In this document: piece by piece, positions 48,630 through 60,007 of the stretch | Layout: each line of letters starts with the position of its first letter | Numbering within the stretch: the first letter of the stretch is position 1 | Origin: Intoshia linei | Taxonomy: Eukaryota > Orthonectida > Rhopaluridae | Reading direction: 5' to 3' | Assembly (NCBI GenBank): GCA_001642005.1 | Contig: LWCA01000026.1 | Location: 1-64,000, forward strand | DNA length: 64,000 nt | Notes under the pieces: model-generated | What the model saw: only the letters and a program-made list of their open reading frames with translations | Database searches by the model: none | Told to the model about the DNA's origin: nothing | Made by a program: the position numbers and the translations under genes

Positions 48630-51600
48630 TTCTTACTTATATAATATGCTTTGTTTGTGTAAGTGTGTGTGTTATCGTTTATTTCAATAACTACCAGTCT
48701 TAAAATTTTATAAAGTCCACATTTCAATTAAAGTTTTTTCCAGAGGTGTTAGCAAAATAATAACAAAATTTTAAGCTTTTAAACTCATCTTATGGGTCAA
48801 AAATCCCAATTGTCCTTTTTTTTGAAAATCAAACGAGTTTGACAAATTTAAAAAAATATATACTCTGATACAGATTTTAAAATGATAAATATTAACATAA
48901 ATTTAAATTTAAACAAAATATATCTTCAGGGTGAAAACCCCAAATTACCCTTTTTTTAATGAAAACAGCCCTACAATTTAAAAAAATTTACAGGTCATAC
49001 AGTTGTATCCTGTTAACACACACAAATAATTTCAATCTGAATAAGTAACGTCTTCACGGTCAAAAAAGCATTTTAGTATTGATATATTTTTTATCAAAAC
49101 AAAAAATGTGAAATAATCTTTAGATCTTTAAATCTTTAGAAAATCAATTGAAATGGGTTAAATTTATAATTTTCCTACTTGGAGGGTTAGTTTCGCCATA
49201 CCCACGATATACAATGTACATATAATTTTATTTAATCCTGACATTGAGTTTATATTTAAATTATCAACTTTATACAAGTGTAATAAATATAGTACATACA
49301 AACATTGATAAAATAAGTTTAATATTTTACTACTACTATTAATTGTGTAAATACTACCATATTCAGTACTATGTATGAATACTTCTCATTTTATAACTGA
49401 TATATAGTTGTGGACAATAAAAAATGAAAATGTGTATAACGTAAGTTTTTATTCATTATTGATACAATATATTAAAATTTTGTGTTTATTAAAAAATTTA
49501 AATGTTTTATTTAACAATTACAATGTTTATAACTACACAATTTTTCCATCTCAAATTCTCATTTTCAAAACATTTTGAATAATACCCACGCCAGTAAAAT
49601 GCTAAATAAGCACCAGCGAAATTATGGCGTTGTGGATAAGGAGGAATTGGCCATTGTTTGGTCGGTGAAAAAGTTTCACAAGTATTTATATGGAAGGAAG
49701 TTCTTTATAATTACAGATCATAATACTTTGGTCAGGCTTCGTACGTCGGAAAAGTTAACGGGAATAAAGTTAAGTTGGATCCAAGTGCTTGAAATGTATG
49801 ACTATGAGATTATCTATAGACCGGGTGTATTGAATGGGTCTGCGGATGCGCTGTCTCGGCAGTTCGCAATACTGTCGGAGAATGATAACTTCCGGGTTAA
49901 GGAAAGTCAGAGATTGGACGCAAATTGTCGAATGGCGATTCAAAGATGTTTAAATGGTCGCAGAATGTTGTCTGAGGCAGAGTATGGTCTATATTGGATA
50001 ATAAGAAATCGCTTATCGATTCGAGATGATTCGTTGGTCTATACTAGAGAGTCCAGTTTTCTAGTAATAATGCCGGTAGCTAAACGAAGAGATGTCATGA
50101 GTAAATACCACGAGGTTTTCGGTGGATCTCATGTGGGAATAACTAAATTGGTCGATGTCATTCGACTAAGTTATTTCTGGCCAGGTATAGTCATAGATAT
50201 TGTTGATTTCGTATGTCATTGTGATCGATGTTGGCGGGGCAAGGACGGGAAACGTAGACATTTGACGGAATTGAGACCGCTGGAATGTAATAAGATAAAT
50301 GAGGTTTGGCAAATAGATTTTGCAGGCCCTTTGGTCGAATGAAACCAGAGTAATAAGTATTTACTTGTAATGGTGAATCATTTTAATAAATGGCCGGAAG
50401 TTTTTCCTGTGTCGGATATGTCTGCGAGAATGACGTGTAAAGTAATATTTGAACAGCTAATTCCACGATTTGGTGTTCCGATGAGAATTCATACGGATCA
50501 GGGCTCTCAGTTTGAGTCGCAAATGGTGAGGGATTTATGTGCCCGTTGTCAAATCGTGAAGACAGAGACTCGTAGTTACCACCACGAATGACTCGGGGCT
50601 GTTGAGAAATTGAATAGAACGATAAAGAATCTCTTAATGACACACCTTCAACGTCGTTTTGATCGTAACTGGGAGGAAAAGTTACCAGAGGTATTGTTCG
50701 CTATTCGCAACACGGTTTCGGCGGTTACTAATAAAAGTCCGGCCAAAATGGTTTATGGGAAGAATCTAGATTTACCGTGGGATGACAATAGGACTGGGGT
50801 GGTAGTGAATGACCAGGAGCTGAGGAACGTGGGTAAATATTACCGGGCTACTATGTCGAAAAATTACGACAAGACAGTTCCAAAACGGCAGGCTGTAGAA
50901 GCGGGAAACTATCGGAATAATGACCCTGTACTGGGAAAATTGGATCAACGAAAGCGGAAGGTGTTGGAAGGGAAGAATGATAATATTGGCGGGTCGGAGC
51001 CAATAGATACTACTGGAAAGTTTTGCTATTATCGCGGAGAAATAGCGGCGATTTTATGATCGAATGCGATCGATGTAGAAAATGGTTCCAGAGTCAATGT
51101 GTTTAATTGACTAAAACCGAAGCAGACAAATTGGATACTTTCTGTTGTAAGTATTGCGTAAGGCAAAATGGAGCCAGGTGTCGAAGATTACCTTCGAGGT
51201 TTAATGATTATGTTTTGAATCTTAAATCTCGCAGGGTAAATAGCAAAAAGATAGATTGCGAACAATCTGCCGGCCAAACACAAAGGATTTGTGATAAATG
51301 TGAAGAGGGCACTGAGGAGGTGGACAATTTATGGTGCGAAATTTGTGAAAAAATGTGTACCCTTTTTGAATTTTAAGGTTTTCGCGTGCTTTTTCCCCTT
51401 TTTCTTGATTGGCATCATTTTTTTTAAAAGATGGATATGATTAATGTATGACCCACTAAGACATATACCAAATTTGGACTGACAAAAATTTAATATTTAA
51501 TTTCAAAGGGTGTTTTTTCCTTAAAAAGTGATTTTTGTAATATTGGTCAAATTTAAAAATACTAACATTTATAATAACCAAAAATTTATTTCAAATATGA

Positions 51601-51952
51601 AAATCTGAGTTTCCCATGTTGAAATTCAGTTATTTACGTTTTAAACACATTTTAATGAAAAAAAGTAATATGAACTCTCTAGAAGCCGAGCTAAAAAATT
51701 GAACTGTGTTTGTTCTAATCAATTAATTTATGTATGACGATATGTAAAATGTTATGCAGATTCGAGGCAATCGAGTGTAGTTTTTTTTATATTATAAGTT
51801 TCTTCATTTTAATTAATTAAAATTAGGAAAAAAAATAAAAATACTTTATCTTGAAAAAATTACGATAAATCATGGAAACAATAGTTTTTAAAATTTTAAA
51901 ATAAAAGCAGAGCTAGGTGCTGTTTGTACGTAGTACAAAACTGCCAAGCTAG
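48630..51952 (+). mobile_element. Helitron-like element enclosing a gypsy fragment
   Basis: The 5' part begins TTCTTACTTATATAATATGC with the family's GTGTGTGTTATCGTTTATTT motif and runs through the shared interior to about 49579. The 3' terminus (51907-51952) has GCAGAGCTAGGTGCTG, the GTACGTAGTAC hairpin and AAGCTAG before T. Between them lies a gypsy pol fragment without LTRs. Either a Helitron captured a piece of a retrotransposon, or a gypsy copy inserted and lost its ends. The missing LTRs favour capture or heavy deletion. Confidence 0.5.
49580..51376 (+). pseudogene. Ty3/gypsy RNase H - integrase fragment with PHD-finger-like tail
   Basis: The frame opens inside RNase H (YGVVDKEELAIVWSVKKF, FIITDHNTLVRL, YRPGVLNGSADALSRQ). 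It continues with the H2C2 finger (HVGITKLVDVIR ... CHCDRCWRGK) and the integrase core. Catalytic D, D and E stand in WQIDFAGPL, RIHTDQGSQFES and LGAVEKLNRT. In-frame TGA occurs at 50340, 50589 and 51057. After a frame change, the tail reads ECDRCRKWFQSQC and DTFCCKYC, the spacing of a PHD zinc finger, though the expected His before SQC is Gln. A second cysteine cluster (ICDKCEEGTEE ... WCEICEKMC) follows. Gag, protease, most RT and LTRs are absent. GC content is visibly higher than the neighbours. Same lineage as 18680-19185. Confidence 0.85.
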
Positions 51953-52394
51953 TGTAAATATAATATAAGTAAATTATTCATTCATGATTCATGAATATTC
52001 ATTACCATTGTATTGATCAAGAATTGATATTGTAAATTTAAAACGTATTCTGATTGATATAGGACTACAAAATATCCAGATAAACTAAAATAAACAAAAT
52101 TTAAACATTTTGACGCACATGCATATATGTATTGATTCGCATTTGTTATTGCACTAAAAAACCAAGACATGATAACACAATTAAAAATGACTGCAATTTG
52201 AACTAAGTAAATGTATTACACTAGCAGGATAACTCGTTAATAACGAGTCAAAAACAACAAAAAATGCTCTATCAATAATCCATGACGTCTTACATACAAA
52301 AATGCGCATAATTGTTGATAAGAAACGTCAAGTTTACGTAAAAATTAGAAATTGATTTTGCATACAAGAATTTGAAATTTTGAAAAATATAAAA
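51377..52394. other. intergenic, end of Helitron-like element and upstream region of next gene
   Basis: 51377-51952 is the rest of the composite element. 51953-52394 is AT-rich with no gene seen; it should hold the promoter of the gene starting at 52395. Confidence 0.5.
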
Positions 52395-53449
52395 ATGCCA
52401 AAAAGAAATCTAAATAAAAGTAAAGGTAATTTCATAATTGAAATAAAAACTAATATATACTATTAGAAGAAATACATCCAGATTTGAATGAAAATCCAGT
52501 TTTAGATCAACAACGACATGCTATAGCCATGTTGCAAAATCACGCAATTAATACATACGGAAAATATCAACAAAATGATTTAACAAATATGATTGACTTT
52601 GCTCAAAACATTCAATCTCAATTAGCATCTCAAACCATTATAAATAAAATACGTGATGCTCAAGAAAAGAAAAAACTATTTGAAAATAGTTTGACTAAAG
52701 CGGGTACACCGCGAAAACGACAATACACTAAAAGAAAGAGTACCGTGAATGCAAAGCCAAAGGAATGTAAACCAAAGCGTAAATACACACGGAAAACTAA
52801 AAAGAGTATACAAAGTCAATTAGACAGCGAAGAAATTAAAAAAATTTGCACAATGCGCCGGGAAAAAACTGCTCCAATTGTACATGAAAAATCTTTTATA
52901 GACTTAAAAATAGAACAAATAATTGATAAAGAACGATATCAGTGTAAACCTGCAAATCAAATGGACAGTCAAGTTAAATCAGAGCAAATTGAAATTGCAC
53001 CTGTCTGTGAAGAGGTGTGCTCAGTAGTAGCAGAAAAGGGTAGTATTTCCGGTGATAGTATGGAAAATGAAAAAAGCGTTGAAATGGATTGTAATGAACA
53101 AGCTAATGGTGAGCAAGACAAAACTCTGACAAATTCACAAATTGACAATGACATCAAGTTTGACATTGAATCCAAGAAGAAAAAATGCGTTAATGAATTT
53201 ATCAGCTTTACTGATGAAGAACATATACGTATTATGAAAGAAAACAAAATAATTCAAATTATAAACCCGACAAAAGACAAACCATTAGCATGCAAGAAAT
53301 GCTACCTTGTTTTTAAAAATGCAGAGTTTCTATGTTGGCATATACTCTCACATCACAGAACTTTTTGCCCAGTTGATTGTATCGACCAAAAAACTCTTAA
53401 TACTATGAAGATGTGTGTATCTGATACACAAACCAATTCTACCGACTAA
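52395..53449 (+). CDS. basic nuclear-type protein with one C2H2 zinc finger, unrecognised
   Basis: Two exons, 52395-52425 and 52467-53449, joined over a 41-nt intron, encode 337 residues. A helical N-terminal region contains LDQQRHAIAMLQNHAINTYG. Then comes a basic stretch with repeated KRxYTxRK units (PRKRQYTKRKST, PKRKYTRKTKK) that resembles a bipartite nuclear signal or AT-hook-like region. An acidic, low-complexity middle follows. Near residue 300 lies CKKCYLVFKNAEFLCWHILS with HH after it, a classical C2H2 spacing. I do not recognise the family. A DNA-binding or chromatin role is inference from composition. Its stop codon lies 33 bp from the stop of the convergent CNOT11 gene, so the 3' untranslated regions must overlap. 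Confidence 0.75.
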
Positions 53450-53482
53450 ATTTTAATTTAATTACAACTTTAAAAATATACA

Positions 53483-56400
53483 CTAAATAACACTTTCTTC
53501 TGATTTTACCAATTTAAACAAATTTGCAGCTTCTTTTATTCGACTATATTGGATACAAAACGCTTGAAGTTCGATAAACATAGCCTACAAATAATTATTA
53601 TTATAGTAGTTAAGTCTATTCGTCGTTCTAAAGCAGTTGTTCTTAAACTTAAAACTCCACGGACCCCTTAAAAATTTACATTTTTAAATCACTTAATGAG
53701 CTAAATATTTGATAACTAAGCGTGAATAGATCAATTTGTAAGATTGAAAAATATTTTTGAATTTTTAATTTAAGATACCATTGACCAGACCGAACATACC
53801 ATAATCGATGCACATCCAAAAATAAAAATAGATAAAGTTTTTGCAAACGATGTTTGATCCCATATAGCCCGAGTCACCTCTCCACGGATCTGGATTAATT
53901 GTTTAAATTTGATACAAAATTCAATGTGTGGTTATGATTGCCAAAAATACCATATGTTTTTTTTAAACTGTTTAAGTTTGAAAAATGACCCATTTTATAA
54001 AAATTTCGTCAAATTTGCCGAAAATGGGTATCAACTCTGTCGTCGATATTTCCGATTCTTAGTTTTCAATTTAATTTAACATTTGTGTAAATTAAAAAAT
54101 GCTAAAACGTGTTTTTGACCGATAAAAGGAAAATTTCTGATGTTTAATTTTTTCTCTATAAAATAAAAGAAAACTGACTTATAATTATATTTTTTATATT
54201 CTCGTTATTTTAACCCTTTACTGCTCGCGCAATGTCCATTTTATTTAATATTTTCAAAATGTTGGTAATAAACTGATAAACTGAGTTCTTGACCGTGAGA
54301 ATGCAAATTTCTGATAAAACACTGACTGAAAAAACTGCACAAGAATTTGTCTAAATTTATTTTTTAAATGTTAGATTTTATAAAACAGGACTACAGATAC
54401 TAAAAATAAATAAACATTACATTTTTATCATAATTATAAAATAATGATTAAATCATGCCCAGGGATCCGTGGACCCTAGTTTAAGAAAAACTGTTCTAAA
54501 GTAATTACTTCTTTATCAACCAAATCATTTCGAAACAAAGATTGTATAAATACACAAACTAGCCGAATCATTCGATTTTGATACGTCTTATCATTCATAG
54601 CCTCACAAGAACGTAAGCAATTTGAGGCAAACGAAGTTGTGAATTCTAGAGGCAGTTTAACTATCTAAAATTGTTATTTAGAATAAAAATGAAAATTTGA
54701 AAAAATTTTGAGCTTTTATGAAACCATGTAGAGCAGAGGTAGAGAAAGTACGGCCTTATGAACAATTTTAAAAATATTAATTTTTGATAAAATAGCATTT
54801 TTCCAAAAAATTGGTTGGTAAAATTAGGTTTTTTCTTTTGGGATCAGATAGAGTGATTTTTGATCTAAAAGTTTGGTATAATGAGATTTTTCAAAAAATA
54901 TTGGTAAAAGGGGATTTTTTCCTTAAAGGTTGGTAAAATTTTCGTATTCACCCCTAATAAAATTATTCATCACCTGGGGTGATCAGTCACCCCATGAGAA
55001 GCACTGCTGTATTTGATTGTATTTAGAAAGTTGCGGCCTTATTGAATTTTTTGGACGTTAGTGCTGCCTTTGAAAAGTTAATGCTTCCCACCTCTGATGT
55101 AGAGTCTATGGGTGTTAAGGGGTCAGGGGGACCACGAAAAATATTGTCTAAATTATTATTAGTAATACTGAACTACGGTTTAGGAACCACGTGGTAAGTG
55201 AATAATACAGTCATTAAAAGCAAACTATCGTTCATTATCCAATGTACCCGTAACATTAAAAAAAGACGATGAGAACATTGAGAATAGGGATGTCAAACTC
55301 CATTTTCTGTACGGGCCAAATATAAAAAAATTTGTTACGCGGGCCGCACAAAAAATCTTTACTCAAACTGACAGTTTTAATTGATTTAGAATTTAAAATA
55401 AAAAAAAGAAACAATAATAATAGAATAAGTATATAACAAATGTGATAATTGTAATTATGAATAAATATATAAAAAAACAGTAGAAAACGAAATATGTGTA
55501 AAAATTTTTGTTATCAAAATAAAAATTTATATTATAACGCGGCCCGCACATTCCATAATTGGGAACCGCAAATGGCCAACGGGCCGCATAATTTACACCC
55601 TGATAAAGAAGTAATCAAAATTTTGACAATAAAAGAATAAATACCGCAACCAACGAATTTATCACTTCCAGTGTGTGTAATGACAACCCAATCTTTTGTA
55701 TACCAAGCAAAAACCTAAAAAAGGTAATAATAATAATAAAATAAATTAAGATTACAAAAAAGTATATTACTTTGTACTGTTTTTAGATTCCGTAGATTCT
55801 TCTGATTTTATCATTGATGCGATACAGTGAACAGCTACATTAGGATTGTATTCCACCAGTAATTTAAACTACATACAAAAAAATGAAACAAAAATGAAAA
55901 AAAGATTACCGAATCTAATCTTAATTTAACACCATTCACTAAAGACGGTGATTCGTTGAGTAAATTATAAATAGTATTTTGCTTTTCAATTGGTAAAACA
56001 ATTCGATGTGATTTTGCAATTAATCGAGATAATTCTGAAAATTTTGATTCAATAGATATAATTGAATTATCCATGATAATTGGAGCATAATCTACAATTG
56101 GGTTTATCCAGCATAACTAGTAAAATGAACGAATATAAAGAAAATAAATACATGTTAAAAAATTGTAAATTACTTCATCATCAGCAATATGTAGAGGTGG
56201 TCGTAATCTTAAAAGTTTTGGTGCAAAAGAAGAATTTATTGGAGGATTCTCTCCAGAAATAATATTAACAATAATGTCCAAAATTTCAGAGGAAAACAAA
56301 ACAGAATGTTCTTTTGTATATTTGGAATTACTAAATAATACATTTTTATTTTTTTTCTTCAGTTGTAATCCAAAATAGATTTTTAAAATCTACTTAATCA

Positions 56401-58476
56401 CTACAGTTGTCAACGGCAAAAAAAGGTTGTGAATCACTGTTGTTAAGATACAACTTTAAATGTTGCAGTATATTTCAGTAATTCATGGTTATCTGTATAT
56501 ATAAAAAATGCACTTACGTAAATTCTTGAGATGGTAATATACTAGGTGCTAAGCAACGTGCCATAGTTGGTTTACGACCTTCAATTTTTAATAATTGCGT
56601 ATGAATATCTGTAACATTTTGTAACTAAATGCTAATAAATAAATAAAATTAATAAAAAAACCTTGATAAACTGGAGTCCATCGTTAACAATTTCATAAGC
56701 GGTGTGTGAATACAACTAAAATGTAAAATTAAATGAATTAATGATAAAATAGTTGAAAAAAATGTATAAAAGACTCAAATAAATTTTAACGATTTTTAAA
56801 AATAACGAAAACGGTCAATAAAAAAAATTATTTGGGAAATACCGCTAAATGCTTATAGATGTTCTCTATCGATATTTTTTTGGTAGTCTGCCTCTAAACT
56901 TTTAACGTATTGATATCGTAGTCGTGATTTCGACCAAAAGAAATTGAGATAGATTCTATTAATCTGCCTCTGTTAATAATTATACAGACATAAAAATGAT
57001 AGTAGAAACCTAGTTTCTGAGAACTGCCTATGAACAATGTATACTGAATACATCATCCTTACTTATATAAAATTGAATGTCTGTCTTATGTGTTATCGTT
57101 TTTTCAATAACCAAGAGTCCTAGAATTTTAACAAATACAAACTGCCAAATCAGATTTTTCCAAGACAAAAATTAACATAAAGTTGAATTTAAAAAATGCA
57201 TATATTCATGGTCAAACCCCCAAATTACCCATTTATTTAAAAATGAAAAAAGGCCTAGAATTTAAAAAAATATACACTGATACTGACGATGACACTTATC
57301 TGATACAGATTTTAAGAACATGAGTATTAAAATAAATTTTAATTTCCAAAAGGCATATCCTCAGGGTCAAACCTCTAAATTACCATATTATTTAAATATG
57401 AAAAAAGTCCTAGAATTTTATAAAACATACATTCTGTGATATTTTTTAAATAATAAGTATTATCATTAAATCGCAATCTTATAACAGTTCATTTTCATGA
57501 TGAAAACACCAGATTGCTTTTTCCCTTTTTTTAAAAAATGAAAATAGTCCTAGAAATTGAAAAAAAATTACACAACTTACATTTATCTCCAGTTAACACA
57601 CACAAAAAATTTAAATATCAAAAAATGACGTCTCCACGGCCAAAAAAGTACTTTGGTATACATTTTTATTATTTGGTAACTATTTTATAAAAACAAAAAA
57701 TTTGAAACAATTAAATTCATATATTTGGTTCCAGAATTTAAAAAAAAAATTATACTGATACAGCTTATTCCAGTTGATATTGATACAAAAAAAATATGTA
57801 TAATTCGTTATTTATTATTAATAATTTTTACTAATTTACTCAACAATCGAAAGCGTCCTTGTTCAAAAAACTATTTTACTGTTGGACAATATAAAAATAA
57901 TGTATAATTTATTTTATAACACAAAATAGTACGTCGTACAATTTACGTATTAATTTTTCATTTTATTTTATTAAAAACAACTTGAGAATAAGGTAAAAAT
58001 GGACACAAAACTAGATAACAAAATTAAGTTATTAACAAATTTATAAATTATAATATATAAACATAAAAAAATATACATCTGTGACTTTATCGTTCACTAA
58101 ACAGGACACAAAAAATTGTTCAGTTTGATTTCCAATGGAAGTAGACCAAAATGGTTTAGTAATAATATTTTTTGTTTTTTTCTAAATTAATAATAAACTC
58201 ATCAAAAATAACAAAAACCACAATTTGTGACATTTAACATTTAATAAAAAAACGATCGGAAATTTTCAGAAAATCTGATAAAATTCAAAACTATTGCAAT
58301 GAACAGTGGTTCTTGTCCCTGTTTCAATAAAAATAAATTACCATAATTGAGAATATTTCAAAAGCAAAAGGATTTTGGATGAATGGACCATTCGAATATA
58401 AATAGTATAAAATTGATATAATTACAATTCTAACAGTGGATGAAGATATAAGATCATAATTGCTTAATAAAAACAC
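53483..58476 (-). CDS. CNOT11: CCR4-NOT complex subunit CNOT11, lacking its first exon(s)
   Basis: Ten exons chain in phase: 58476-58342, 58181-58077, 56715-56662, 56624-56518, 56330-56174, 56116-55910, 55868-55771, 55714-55645, 54664-54509 and 53584-53483 (TAG), giving 396 residues. They follow human CNOT11 from the helical N-terminal domain (SNYDLISSSTV, NPFAFEIF) to the DUF2363 region: KLLRLRPPLHIADDE, CWINPIVDYAP, LVEYNPNVAVHCI, TYQNRMIRLVCVFIQSLFRN and LQAFCIQYSRIKEAANLFKL. CNOT11 anchors CNOT10 to the CNOT1 scaffold of the cytoplasmic deadenylase. The first 80-110 residues expected upstream of 58476 were not found; hAT elements fill 58628-59449. Introns range from 37 to about 1360 bp, the large ones carrying transposons. 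Confidence 0.9.
54734..55096. mobile_element. hAT MITE in CNOT11 intron
   Basis: CAGAGGTAGAGAAAG opens and CCCACCTCTG closes a 363-bp element. The flanks are identical 8-bp duplications ATGTAGAG (54726-54733 and 55097-55104). The interior (GGGGTGA...CACCCCATGAGAAG) matches 34910-35543 in part. Confidence 0.9.
55285..55602. mobile_element. second hAT-like MITE in the same CNOT11 intron
   Basis: The left end AGGGATGTCAAACTCC and the right end ATAATTTACACCCTG are inverted relatives of hAT termini. Flanks attgagaa and ataaagaa agree in 6 of 8 positions. It contains ACGGGCC and CGGGCCGC blocks subterminally. Confidence 0.6.
57056..57910 (+). mobile_element. Helitron-like 5' part in CNOT11 intron
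   Basis: It begins TCCTTACTTATATAAAATTG after A, followed by GTCTTATGTGTTATCGTTTT and a tandem-like series of similar interior units. No 3' hairpin is present. Confidence 0.6.
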
Positions 58477-58627
58477 CTAAAAATTTAAATATACATTGTT
58501 TTATATCAGAGATTGTCGACATATCAACAAAATTTAAATGTTTTTTTAACATTCAAAAACTGAATTTACAATATCATTTTATTTGTGGGTAATATGTTTG
58601 GAGAAAAGTCAACACCTTAATCTACAT

Positions 58628-58803
58628 CAGGGATTGGCTACTTTAATGTAACAGAGTTTTACAATAACTACAAATCATCATGATCTGAAACAGAGCAGTA
58701 ACGAAGATTTTTCGAACACATAAATAAGATTTAAACAATTTTATCCAAAACTGTTGTATCATAAAATAACAGTGACTGATTTAAATAAAGCTTGCCGACC
58801 CTG
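58628..58803. mobile_element. hAT MITE upstream of the first recognised CNOT11 exon
   Basis: This 176-bp element has ends CAGGGATTGGCTACTTTA and AGCTTGCCGACCCTG. Flanks atctacat and atttacat agree in 7 of 8 positions. Confidence 0.75.
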
Positions 58804-58884
58804 ATTTACATTCTCTATATGTCCACTATTTAATAAATATTTACAATCACAACTTATAAATATATTATACATTATAGTCTAATT

Positions 58885-59449
58885 CAGGGGCTCCCAAAGT
58901 AGGCGATTAATTCAGTTAGGGGGCGATTATAAAAACATAAATATAATTTTTTAAATATATTTCAGTACAGTAAAATAAGTAAAATTGATGCGGTACCAAA
59001 TTTAAAATATAGTTCCATGTCAAAGTTCATGGATTGTTTTATTATAACATTTTAATTATTAATTACACACATTTACAACACATGTTATATTGATACTATA
59101 AAATTATAAAATTTTATTATAAAATAAATTATATATTCTATGTACAAGTGGTTTTATATTTTTTTAGTACTTTATTTATTTATAGACAATACAGTTTTGT
59201 TCAAACAATTTTTAAAGTACAAAAACATATATAAAAACACTGTATACCCAAAAAACGATTTTACATGGATAGAGTGGAGCGTTGATAAATTTTTTGGTTG
59301 TAAGGAGATATTTTTATAGAAAGTTTGGATCCACTGATATAAAAAGTGACAGTAAAAAATATATATACGACGTAGTCAAAATTTTTTTTAGGAGAACGTT
59401 GAGAAAATATATTGCTAAAAAAAAGGCGGAATAAGTTTGGGAACCCCTG
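58885..59449. mobile_element. hAT-like MITE
   Basis: CAGGGGCTCCCAAAGTAGG and AAGTTTGGGAACCCCTG form the inverted ends of a 565-bp element. The 8-bp flanks do not clearly match, so the target duplication has decayed or an end is misplaced. Confidence 0.6.
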
Positions 59450-60007
59450 TGTTAGTGTATAAAATGTTCTTATACAAAATGTTAATGTATTTGGAAAAAT
59501 TATATCATTTTTATTAAAATTATGTAAAAAAATATAAAAAGGTATTTCTGTTATAAAAAATATTATAAAATATATCGTATAAAAACGAGTAAAATTAAAA
59601 ATTATAATTTGAATTATACATACACTGCTAGAAAAAAATTTGTATTTGTATTTTGATAATAATCGCCAAAATAAACATGTACCATCACATCGTCTCAAGA
59701 TTTTTGGACCCGTAAGGTTAATAAAAATACTGTAAATTTTAATTATTCCTGTTTTATTCTATTTCATATAACATTTTCATTATCGACAAAGATATACACG
59801 TACAAACGACAAATCACATGAAATTAAATACGCGACACTAAAAATAGGACAAGAAATGATTTTGTTATTCATTATAATCAGAATTACTGAAACATTACTG
59901 CTGAATCAGCAGTGCTGATAGATTAATAATAATATGTGTAATAATATATGATAGGATATGATATATGATAGTGTAATAATAATGTAAACTCTATAAATAA
60001 ACATTAC
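59450..60007. other. no gene recognised between CNOT11 and hexokinase exons
   Basis: AT-rich sequence. A minus-strand open frame spanning 59261-59698 overlaps the hAT-like element and has no family resemblance. The missing hexokinase 3' exons and CNOT11 5' exons were both looked for here and not found. Confidence 0.5.

Noticed and set aside
59261-59698. 145-codon minus-strand open frame
   Set aside because: It overlaps a hAT-like MITE and is a Phe/Ile/Tyr-rich translation with no family resemblance; it does not supply the missing hexokinase or CNOT11 exons.
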